64,000 nt of DNA from Arthrobacter crystallopoietes (GTDB lineage: Bacteria; Actinomycetota; Actinomycetes; Actinomycetales; Micrococcaceae), in assembly GCF_002849715.1 (NCBI RefSeq), contig NZ_CP018863.1, positions 4,278,001-4,342,000 on the forward strand. Direction: 5' to 3'. A program made the position numbers and the translations under genes. Below, one piece after another: positions 10,226 through 18,312 of the stretch. The first letter of the stretch is position 1. The number at the start of each line of letters is the position of its first letter. A model generated the notes under the pieces. The model did no database searches, was not told the origin of the DNA, and worked only from the letters and a program-made list of their open reading frames with translations.

Positions 10226-11428
10226 GTGTCACTCACTGTCAAAGCCCGTAGGGGTTTGAAGCTCATGGCCGACAGCGCCGGCAACCTCTTCTTGGATAAG
10301 AGGGTGCGTCGACAGCTGAGTGCCCGAAACCCGACTACACCAGCACGTTACGAAGCCGTTCTGTATTTTGCAGATGATCCCTCAAGCGCTTATCAGATTC
10401 GGCAGTGGTTCGGTCCGATGCTCAAGCTGTCCGAACGGCACCCGGTCGCCGTGTTGGTTCACAAGGCGACAACTGCCGCGGCCATCATGGAGGACTGTCC
10501 TCTGCCGGTTTACTTGACGAGCGGCATCAACGAAGTTGAACAGTTCGTCAGCACCCATGAAGTACGAGCCGTGTTTTACGTCAACAACAACCAGGCCAAC
10601 TTCACGGTCCTGCGGCTGACGGGACCTGTACATATTCACCTGAGCCACGGGGAGAGCGACAAGGTCTCGATGGCCTCCAACCAGCTTAAGGCTTACGACT
10701 TCGCGTTCATTGCCGGTGAGGCATCCAGGCAACGCATACTCGCCAACGTCCCCCGTTTGGATCCCACTAAGCTCGTTGAAATTGGCCGCCCACAACTCGA
10801 CGACGCTGTAGACAACGCACCTAATAACGACGACGGCCGGGTCACAGTGCTGTATGCCCCTACATGGGAGGGCGACCGTGATGCTATGGCCTACGGTTCC
10901 GCAGCGTCTCATGGCCCTGCCCTTGTTCGCGCGCTCCTTGCCGATCCCCGTTACCGCCTGATTTTCCGGCCTCATCCGCGTACGGGCGTGCGTCTTCGTG
11001 CACATGGCGAATCTGTAAAACTGATCGATTCGTTGATCGCCTCGGCAGTGAAGAAGTCTCCGGATGCCGTGCACTACCGTGACCACAATCACGATTTCAG
11101 AGGCGCGATGGCGAAAGCTGATATCTGCATCTGTGACATCTCGGCGATGGCCATGGACTGGCTCCCGAGTGGTAAACCCTTGCTGATTGCCAAGCCCGTC
11201 GAACCGGCGGCCGTTGTCGACCCCAAGGGAATCACGAGCGTCGTACCTGTGCTGGAAGCGGCCGACGCGGAGCGGTCGCCCTCCATTCTGGACGAACTAC
11301 TGTCCCGTCCCATAAGTGCCGAGCAGTTCGACTTGATCAGGCATCACTTCGGAGAGACGGACCGCGGTGCAAGCACTCAGCGTTTCCTCCTGGCCGTTGA
11401 TAGAGCAATGCAGGAGCCAAGCTTGTAA
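10226..11428 (+). CDS. CDP-glycerol glycerophosphotransferase-like protein (single domain)
   Basis: 400 residues from the GTG at 10226, which sits five bases after a perfect AGGAG; the upstream in-frame ATG at 10175 has no such site. The chain has the landmarks of the TagB/TagF family: LSHGESDK (the His-Gly pair), YAPTWEG, FRPHPRTG and CICDISAMAMDW. It is shorter than the double enzyme at 5101-8547 and lacks the N-terminal beta domain. It is likely a cytoplasmic, membrane-associated transferase adding one or more polyol-phosphate units, perhaps the priming step. It is followed after 59 bases by an acyltransferase gene in the same direction. Confidence 0.82.
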   Translation: MSLTVKARRGLKLMADSAGNLFLDKRVRRQLSARNPTTPARYEAVLYFADDPSSAYQIRQWFGPMLKLSERHPVAVLVHKATTAAAIMEDCPLPVYLTSGINEVEQFVSTHEVRAVFYVNNNQANFTVLRLTGPVHIHLSHGESDKVSMASNQLKAYDFAFIAGEASRQRILANVPRLDPTKLVEIGRPQLDDAVDNAPNNDDGRVTVLYAPTWEGDRDAMAYGSAASHGPALVRALLADPRYRLIFRPHPRTGVRLRAHGESVKLIDSLIASAVKKSPDAVHYRDHNHDFRGAMAKADICICDISAMAMDWLPSGKPLLIAKPVEPAAVVDPKGITSVVPVLEAADAERSPSILDELLSRPISAEQFDLIRHHFGETDRGASTQRFLLAVDRAMQEPSL

Positions 11429-11487
11429 AATAGTTCACCATCTGCCGTTCCAGTCGCCGAGCTTGCGGCCTTCAAGGAGGAAGAACT

Positions 11488-13551
11488 ATTAGGGAAAACG
11501 TACCTGCAGCAGCCAAGAACAGCGGATTTCGCCCGGATATCCAAGGGCTGAGAGCTCTCGCCGTCTCTCTGGTTGTCACGTACCACCTGTGGCCCGAGCA
11601 GCTCACAGGCGGCTATGTGGGCGTAGACGTTTTCTTCGTCATCTCCGGTTTCCTTATTACCTCGCATCTGATCCGGAAACCCCCGCTAACGGGCAGGGAA
11701 ATGGCCCAGTTCTACGGGCGTAGGATCAGAAGGTTGCTTCCCGCTTCTTTTGCCGTCCTTGCAGCTACCGCAGTTGCAACGCGCTTGGTTGCCGCTCCCA
11801 CACAATGGGAAGGCATCGCCAAGGAAATCATCGCTTCTGCCCTGTACGTCCAAAACTGGGTCCTCGCGAGTAGTTCAGTCGACTACATGGCGGAAGGCAT
11901 TGATCCAACGCCAACTCAACACTTCTGGTCATTGGCAGTTGAAGAACAATTCTATTTGGTTTGGCCGCTCGTCATCATGGCCGCTTTCTGGGTTGCAGCC
12001 AAACGTCGGCTAAGGGCAGGTGTTTTAGTTCGATACGCGATTGCCGCCGTCGTTGTCGTTTCCCTCGGCGTCTCAGTGCTGGCAACGACGGCCGAACCAG
12101 GCGGTGCCTACTTCATCACCCCTACGAGAATGTGGGAGCTCGCCATCGGTGGTCTCGTCGGTTCCGTCGCTCCACTGGCTGCAACCCGTTTGAATGCGCA
12201 GACTAACGCGGTACTGGCTTGGGCCGGGATACTTGCGATTGTGCTGGCCAGCGTAACCTACACGAATGCCACTCCATTCCCCGGTTCTGCAGCGCTTGTT
12301 CCTGTCCTCGGTACTGCTTTAGTCATTCTCGCAGGTACCAGCAGCAGCTTCTCCCCCACGCTATTCTTCCGTTGGACACCGGTGCAATGGCTGGGTGGGA
12401 TTTCGTACTCCGTCTACCTTTGGCATTGGCCTCTTATCATTTTGGTGCCATATGTTAGCGGCGGTGAACTCGGGTGGCTGGATAAGGCCGTGATCATCGT
12501 GGTTACCTTGGTGCTGGCCGCGCTCAGCAAGACGTTTATCGAAGACAAATTCCGTTTCACAAAGTCGGCACAAGGTCTCATGCCGACTTTCCGGTTTGCG
12601 GCAGCAGGAATGATCATGATGACTGTGTTGGGCGCCGCGCAGCTTGCGGAGGTCAACTATCGCTCGCATCAGGCGGAGCAACGGCTGTTGGCCGTAGAGA
12701 CGAGCGGCGACCCCTGTCTCGGTGCGGCCGCCATCGCCAAGGGGTTCGACGTCTGCGAGCCGGATCCGACCGCCGCGCTAGTTCCAGAACCGGAACTGGC
12801 GAAGGATGACAGGTCGGACGCCTATGCCGATGGCTGCTGGTCTAACGCGCCGTTCACGGAACGGCCCATCTGTACCTACGGCAGCGGCGAGAAGAAGGTG
12901 GCACTAGTGGGAAATTCCCATGCAGGCCACTGGCTCCCCACTCTCCAGAAACTGGCAGAACGCAATGACTGGACAATTTCAACGTTCCTGGTCTCACGTT
13001 GCAATCCCACGGACGCGCCTCTGGAGTTGGACACCCAGGAAAAAACCGACAACTGCCTTGCCTACGGTGACTGGGTGATGGAGCAAACCAAGGGCGATAA
13101 GTTCGACCTCGTCATTACGTCGGAGAGACAATCCGTACCTGTCCAAGGCGAGACTTGGGAAACAACGGAAGCCCCTGCAGTCGCCGGTTACAAGTCCTAC
13201 CTGTCCAGATGGGCGGAGGCAGACACGAATGTGGTTGTCATAAAGGATCCGTTGTTCCCAGGCGGCTCGATTCCTGATTGTCTAGCGGAGAATCCGGGTA
13301 ATCCGGGAGCCTGCGCAGGCACCCCAGAAGATTGGTATTGGATGGACCCACTGGAGGAGGCTGCGAATGAGCTTTCCTTGCCAAATATTAAAACCGTCAA
13401 CATGGACCAGTATTTCTGCGAGGACGGCGTGTGCCATGCCGCGATCGGGTCCGTAGTCACGTTTTTCGACGGATCCCACATTACGGCAACATATGCGAAG
13501 ACTCTTGCACCATATCTGGACCAGGCTCTGCAGAAACTACTCCGAGACTAA
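11488..13551 (+). CDS. Membrane acyltransferase (family 3) fused to SGNH domain, apparent ATT start
   Basis: About 687 residues. An N-terminal acyltransferase-3 domain (about ten hydrophobic segments, residues 1-380) opens with FRPDIQGLRALAV and GGYVGVDVFFVISGFLI, as in OafA/OatA O-acetylases. A C-terminal extracytoplasmic SGNH hydrolase-like domain follows, with VGNSHAGHW and a late DGSHIT (the Asp/His pair). Such fusions carry acetyl groups across the membrane and place them on surface sugars. The first ATG (11617) would remove the invariant RALAV segment. The frame is open back to a TAG at 11431 and has no ATG/GTG/TTG in the needed stretch. ATT at 11488 lies seven bases after a perfect AAGGAGG, so it is taken as the start. 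Confidence 0.85.
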   Translation: MRENVPAAAKNSGFRPDIQGLRALAVSLVVTYHLWPEQLTGGYVGVDVFFVISGFLITSHLIRKPPLTGREMAQFYGRRIRRLLPASFAVLAATAVATRLVAAPTQWEGIAKEIIASALYVQNWVLASSSVDYMAEGIDPTPTQHFWSLAVEEQFYLVWPLVIMAAFWVAAKRRLRAGVLVRYAIAAVVVVSLGVSVLATTAEPGGAYFITPTRMWELAIGGLVGSVAPLAATRLNAQTNAVLAWAGILAIVLASVTYTNATPFPGSAALVPVLGTALVILAGTSSSFSPTLFFRWTPVQWLGGISYSVYLWHWPLIILVPYVSGGELGWLDKAVIIVVTLVLAALSKTFIEDKFRFTKSAQGLMPTFRFAAAGMIMMTVLGAAQLAEVNYRSHQAEQRLLAVETSGDPCLGAAAIAKGFDVCEPDPTAALVPEPELAKDDRSDAYADGCWSNAPFTERPICTYGSGEKKVALVGNSHAGHWLPTLQKLAERNDWTISTFLVSRCNPTDAPLELDTQEKTDNCLAYGDWVMEQTKGDKFDLVITSERQSVPVQGETWETTEAPAVAGYKSYLSRWAEADTNVVVIKDPLFPGGSIPDCLAENPGNPGACAGTPEDWYWMDPLEEAANELSLPNIKTVNMDQYFCEDGVCHAAIGSVVTFFDGSHITATYAKTLAPYLDQALQKLLRD

Positions 13552-13568
13552 TCGGCCCGTGCTGCCTC

Positions 13569-15017
13569 CTAGCGGCGGAGGTCCAGGCTCAGGCTGCCAT
13601 GAATCGTGGCGTATGGGCGTCTGTGGTCTTTTTGCTCTGGCAGATCCAGTTGGTCGTCTACGGTGACGCGCTGGAGCTTTCCCGTCATTCCCTTGCTGCT
13701 GGCCTCCGTGAAAAAATCCACGATCGCACTGCTGAATTCGTCAAGCTCCGAATAGGGCAAATCTACGCGAAAATTAGCATGCTCGTTGTCCATACGGAGC
13801 ATTGGGAAGGAACGCTCGGCGCTTCCGTCTCGCCTGCGGACCAGTAGATCGACGGCGTCCATCTCGCCATGCTCGAGGGCAACCTCCATTGTGACAACAG
13901 CAGCGCCGAGTTCCATACCGGTTACCCGGGCGACTGGCTGCAGGGAGCTCTCCAACTTGCAGTACTCCAACATTCCGGCCACGTCCCGGTTCCGGATGAA
14001 CTGGGTCTTCTGCTTGAAGGGCGTCGCCAGTTGGATGTCAATATCTTCAGGAATGTAACGGTCGACAAATTCAGCATGCGCTGCTACCCAGCGCTCTTGG
14101 ATCTCCGGGGAGAATTTTAGAAAACGTTGCGGTTCGTAGACGCGGAGGCACTTGCGTCGGTACAGGTCAAGGACCAGCAGTTTCGCCCGATCCGAGTCTT
14201 TGTCGCCTTCCGTCAGGATGCGGGCAATTTCCCCGACCGACCAGGTGTACCCCTCAGGAATAGTCGGCGTACTGCTGATATTGGCGCCGTCCTCCCGGGT
14301 CCTGATGAAGTAGTAGTCGTAATCGGCGAGAATGGACGTCCGCTGCGAGAGCAGGTAGCACTGGGACATAACCATCCCGTCTTCAAGCCGGACCTTATCT
14401 TCATGGAACGTGATGCCGTTCTTGACCAAGAGTTCCCGCCGCACCATTTTCTGTGGGGAGAGTGAGCGCAGGACCTCCCGTAGGTCTACGTCTTTTACTG
14501 TCCGTTCGAAGAGGGAAGCCTGGACCCGGCGCCCGCCGATACCCACCATCTTGGGAACGAGGATATCCACGTTGTTTTCATTCGCATAGTCAACCATTCT
14601 CCGAAGGGCTTGGGGCCCGAGGCGATCATCGGCGTCGCAAAAAAAGACGTATTTCGCCTGGCTGGCGGCCATGCCCACGTTGCGAGGTTTCCCCGGCCAA
14701 CCGCTGTTCTCCTGATGGATTACGCGGAAATTTGTGTTGCGTGCGGCGTAGACATCAAGAATTTCTCCACTGAAGTCTGTTGAACCATCATCGACAGCAA
14801 TGAGTTCGAACAACGAAGCATCTAGGTCCTGGGCCTCAAGCGAGTTCAAGAGTTCCGTGAGATATGGCATCGCGTTGTAGACAGGAACGATGACGCTGAC
14901 CTTGGCGGTATCGGCACTGCTACTGGGGCCGCTGTCGCCGCCAGCGTTCGCCGCTGGCGCCTTCGCAGGCCCTCGGACATCGCGCCTTAACGCAGCAAGC
15001 CGGTCACGAATTGCCAT
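13569..15017 (-). CDS. Glycosyltransferase family 2 with C-terminal beta domain (paralogue)
   Basis: 482 residues, with the start ATG preceded by GGAG. Same plan as the gene at 3604-5058: a short basic N-terminus, the GDSGPSSSA linker, VSVIVPVYN, VDDGSTD, FFCDADD and [10 protein letters not shown], then a beta-rich C-terminus ending YATIHGSLSLDLRR. The two proteins are alike over their whole length, so they arose by duplication and likely act on the same polymer, perhaps adding different sugars or linkages. It is convergent with the SGNH acyltransferase (17 bases apart) and divergent from another acyltransferase. Confidence 0.87.
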   Translation of the reverse strand: MAIRDRLAALRRDVRGPAKAPAANAGGDSGPSSSADTAKVSVIVPVYNAMPYLTELLNSLEAQDLDASLFELIAVDDGSTDFSGEILDVYAARNTNFRVIHQENSGWPGKPRNVGMAASQAKYVFFCDADDRLGPQALRRMVDYANENNVDILVPKMVGIGGRRVQASLFERTVKDVDLREVLRSLSPQKMVRRELLVKNGITFHEDKVRLEDGMVMSQCYLLSQRTSILADYDYYFIRTREDGANISSTPTIPEGYTWSVGEIARILTEGDKDSDRAKLLVLDLYRRKCLRVYEPQRFLKFSPEIQERWVAAHAEFVDRYIPEDIDIQLATPFKQKTQFIRNRDVAGMLEYCKLESSLQPVARVTGMELGAAVVTMEVALEHGEMDAVDLLVRRRDGSAERSFPMLRMDNEHANFRVDLPYSELDEFSSAIVDFFTEASSKGMTGKLQRVTVDDQLDLPEQKDHRRPYATIHGSLSLDLRR

Positions 15018-15195
15018 TCATACACTCCGAAGCGAACTAGTAATCTATTCAAATTGACTTCATGAATTCTGCCATGGATCGACAACCTCGGGCACCGTCA
15101 CCGTGCGCTGGACCACTGGTTTTGTAAGGGCGATCTGCGAAACCAGTAACGTTGGCACAAGTCTGCACACAATTTCTGGAGGACCGGCAACTACC

Positions 15196-16233
15196 TTGAG
15201 TCAGGATCTATCGAAACCCCATAAAGCAATCGCGGTCCGCAAGACCTGGATAGACCAGGCCCGCTGGTGCGCCATTGTACTGGTGGTGGTTGGCCATGCC
15301 GTAGGTGTGCTCCGTAGTACGAGTGATCTGGCAGTTGTGGTGTCCAACTTCGTCTATATGTTCCATATCCCGGTCCTTGTGCTCCTTGCAGGCTGGGGTG
15401 CGCAGCGTGCCAAAGCGGACGGCACAACGTTGACCAAGATTTTCTGGCAATTGCTGCTGCCCTACGTTATTTTTCAGCTCATCGCATTCCTGTTTAACTT
15501 CCTCTTCGAGAACGACTCACCCAGTTGGTCCTTCACGTCACAGACTTTCGGCCTTTGGTTCCTGGTTGCCCTGGCTGGGTGGCGCTTGCTGGCCCCATGG
15601 TTCCGAGGATTGAAATTCGCCATCCCGATCGCCGTCCTTGTCGCATTACTGGCCGGGTTGAGCCCACACATCGGCGGATTTCTGTCACTTTCGCGCATCC
15701 TTGTCTTCCTTCCGATGTTTCTCGCCGGCCCATGGGTGATCGAAAAGATTTCGTTGTGGAGACAGGATCTCCGGTACAGACTCGCCGGCGCTGTCGTGTT
15801 GTTCAGTGGAGGACTCGTCGCATTGCTTACACACCGCGAATTCTGGCGCACACCGTTTTTTGGAAATGCAGGTTATGAAGCTTTGGACGTTGGCGCAGTG
15901 GAGGGAATGCTATGGCGGCTGCTAGTTCTGACCGTCGGAACGGCGATGGCTGCAGCTTTCATGCTCGTGCTGCCGGGAAAGACGGGTGCTCCGTCGCCTA
16001 TCGGCGCCTGGGTTGCGAAAGCCGGCCAAAAGACGATGTATCCATATCTGCTTCATTTGCCAGTCCTCACTGTGGTAGGCGCAACTGCAGCGACTGATAC
16101 ATTGGCACCGATTGCTCAGACCACCCTCTTCGTCGTTGTCGCCTTCGTCTTCTGCATCGTGACTGTGTCGAAACTCATCACGACCATAGCAACCCCATTT
16201 GTCGAACCGAGAAAAGCGTTGCCGCGGGGGTAA
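15196..16233 (+). CDS. Membrane acyltransferase, family 3
   Basis: About 345 residues and about ten hydrophobic segments. The first helix WIDQARWCAIVLVVVGHAVG carries the His expected of acyltransferase-3 proteins, followed by FVYMFHIPVLVLLAGW. There is no extra C-terminal domain. The start chosen is TTG at 15196, twelve bases after GGAGGA. This puts about 19 residues before the first helix, close to the paralogue at 36334-37371. A longer GTG start at 15103 has no ribosome site. Likely role: O-acylation (acetyl or similar) of the wall polymer or a lipid-linked intermediate. Start confidence is moderate. Confidence 0.78.
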   Translation: MSQDLSKPHKAIAVRKTWIDQARWCAIVLVVVGHAVGVLRSTSDLAVVVSNFVYMFHIPVLVLLAGWGAQRAKADGTTLTKIFWQLLLPYVIFQLIAFLFNFLFENDSPSWSFTSQTFGLWFLVALAGWRLLAPWFRGLKFAIPIAVLVALLAGLSPHIGGFLSLSRILVFLPMFLAGPWVIEKISLWRQDLRYRLAGAVVLFSGGLVALLTHREFWRTPFFGNAGYEALDVGAVEGMLWRLLVLTVGTAMAAAFMLVLPGKTGAPSPIGAWVAKAGQKTMYPYLLHLPVLTVVGATAATDTLAPIAQTTLFVVVAFVFCIVTVSKLITTIATPFVEPRKALPRG

Positions 16234-16362
16234 CCATTCAGGTGTAACCCGCCAGTATTCGACGTGTCAGTTAGAGTGGAATCCGAACTTCAACGTTCCA
16301 GCAACCTGCTCGCATTGGACTCACTGAGTCAGAATATTTGGTTTTGGAGGACAACGTAGGTC

Positions 16363-17955
16363 GTGACTGCACTCAAGAGACGATTAGCCCGGCTGCGTAA
16401 TCAGGCGCTCAGGCTCATGTCGACGAATGTCAGCTACTACCGCAGACACCGCGCCCAAAACGACAGCCTTTACCGAACAGGTTCCGCTTTCATGCCGATG
16501 CTGGCGAGAATTGATACCAACCTGCGGATACCGGAACAGCGCCATCGGGCCCTGTCCCTTTTACAACAGTTACTGAACAAGGCCGAGATCGACTTCTGGA
16601 TGTTGCCTGTTCGTTCAGACCGTCCAAACATCGTTTGCGTCGACTCGCGAAAGCGCGAAAGTATTTTCTCCCTGCTCAGGCAGCAACCGGATTTCTCGGG
16701 TTGGTACCTCGAACCACTCAGTCCTCGAGGCAAGAGTTACGGACAGGTCCAGATAATCGGACAATCACTCAGGGCCACGCAAGCAACCGGAGTTCGGATT
16801 TATGAATTGGTGAAGGCGGAGCGAAGCTCCACCTTTTCGACCACCCCCCTGCAGGGCGTAGAGATACATTTCTGGAAGCGGGACGAATCAGGACTAAATT
16901 CATTGGTCTGGAACGATCGTGTTGTGGAGTTAACAAGCTCAGACACTGACCTTCAACCTGACGAAGAGATACGTTCAGCACAATCGAAAGCAACCCACGA
17001 CGTCTCCTTTCCTATTGATATCGTCTACACCTGGGTTGATGGTGCAGATCCTGAATGGCTGAAGCGCAAAGCATCAGCACTACAGATCCATGATCCGGAG
17101 TTGTTCACGGATAGCGCGATTGATGCGGCACGTTTCGCTGATCACGACGAGCTACGTTACAGCCTGAGAAGCATCGAGCAATTCGCCCCTTGGGTACGGA
17201 AGATTTGGATCGTCACGGCCGGCCAAACTCCGCCTTGGCTCGATACTTCGAATCCGCGAATCCACGTTGTCGACCATGAAGATATATGGCCTTCGCCCGA
17301 GGGTCTGCCAACATTCAATTCGCATGCAATTGAGGCAAATCTTCATCGCATTCCCGGACTGGCCGACTACTATCTGTATTTTAACGATGACGTTCTTCTA
17401 GGACGGCCCATCGCTCCTGAACTGTTTTTCCATCCGAATGGAATCACCAAGTTTTTCCATTCACGCGCATTGGTCGACTTCGGGCCGACCCTTCCTGGAG
17501 AAAATGCCTCAACAACAGCCGCAAAAAACGCTAGGGGACTGATTCAGCAGGCCTTCGGCATGACATTCAGCCGCAAGTTCTACCACGTTCCGGCGCCCAT
17601 CTCTCGCAGAATCATGAATCAGGCCGAGGAACGATTCAGCGAAGCTTTCCAACGAACGAGAGCGTCTTCATTTCGCGCTGCTACGGACATTGCACCATCC
17701 GGCTCGATGTATCTCAATTACGCCTATGCAGCCGGCCATGCTGTCCCCGGCTCCATTCGCTACGATTACATCGATCCCGCGACGATTGACGGCAGAAAAC
17801 GCATGGAAGACGTCATACGCCGCAGGCACCTGGACGTCATCTGTGTTAATGATGGAGCGACTGAACAGTCACTTGAAGAACGCGAAGAAACGGACCGCTA
17901 CATCCGCCTCGCTCTTGCTCGCATGCTTCCCGTCAAAAGTTCCTTCGAACTGTAG
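16363..17955 (+). CDS. Stealth-family sugar-phosphate transferase
   Basis: 530 residues from GTG, with GGAGG twelve bases upstream. It has a basic N-terminus and an unassigned first 210 residues. CR1 PIDIVYTWVDGADPEW lies at about 217-232, then DELRYSLRSIEQFAPW, LPTFNSHAIE and LYFNDDVLLG follow. It resembles the Stealth protein at 8547-10073 most in the conserved core and differs in the N-terminal part, so the two may use different sugars. Predicted to transfer hexose-1-phosphate to the growing polymer at the cytoplasmic face. Base composition is low for the window (one 60-base line counted by hand gave 27 G+C). Confidence 0.9.
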   Translation: MTALKRRLARLRNQALRLMSTNVSYYRRHRAQNDSLYRTGSAFMPMLARIDTNLRIPEQRHRALSLLQQLLNKAEIDFWMLPVRSDRPNIVCVDSRKRESIFSLLRQQPDFSGWYLEPLSPRGKSYGQVQIIGQSLRATQATGVRIYELVKAERSSTFSTTPLQGVEIHFWKRDESGLNSLVWNDRVVELTSSDTDLQPDEEIRSAQSKATHDVSFPIDIVYTWVDGADPEWLKRKASALQIHDPELFTDSAIDAARFADHDELRYSLRSIEQFAPWVRKIWIVTAGQTPPWLDTSNPRIHVVDHEDIWPSPEGLPTFNSHAIEANLHRIPGLADYYLYFNDDVLLGRPIAPELFFHPNGITKFFHSRALVDFGPTLPGENASTTAAKNARGLIQQAFGMTFSRKFYHVPAPISRRIMNQAEERFSEAFQRTRASSFRAATDIAPSGSMYLNYAYAAGHAVPGSIRYDYIDPATIDGRKRMEDVIRRRHLDVICVNDGATEQSLEEREETDRYIRLALARMLPVKSSFEL

Positions 17956-18312
17956 CGACGCAGAGTCGCTGCCCGCGCGAAGAGCTGCGCACGGCGGCCT
18001 TGCGTCGACCCTGCGAACTTGTCGTACGCTTCCGCGAAAGTTGTCAACTGCGAAGAGCCCAATTCAACATTTGCAGTGGCAGGGAGGTGCTCAGTACATC
18101 CAGTCACCGCCCCTGGCGCAGTTGGCTATTCCGCCAAGCAATGGGCGCCAGGAGCGGCGGTTGAGGTCGATCCATTCGGGTCTCGCAGAGCCAGATGAGG
18201 ACTTCGCCGGATGTTTCCGAGACGTCATACCGCGCGCTGAACGACCCGGCGATAACGGGGCCCTCAGCAGCGCCTCTAACCTTTCACAGACACGATGTGC
18301 CATACCTCTGAC
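17956..18312. other. Gene-free gap between two convergent Stealth genes
   Basis: 357 bases between converging stop codons. Short open frames occur on both strands, but none has a ribosome site, a recognisable domain or a convincing start. There is no strong hairpin with a T-run. It could be decayed coding sequence. Confidence 0.5.
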
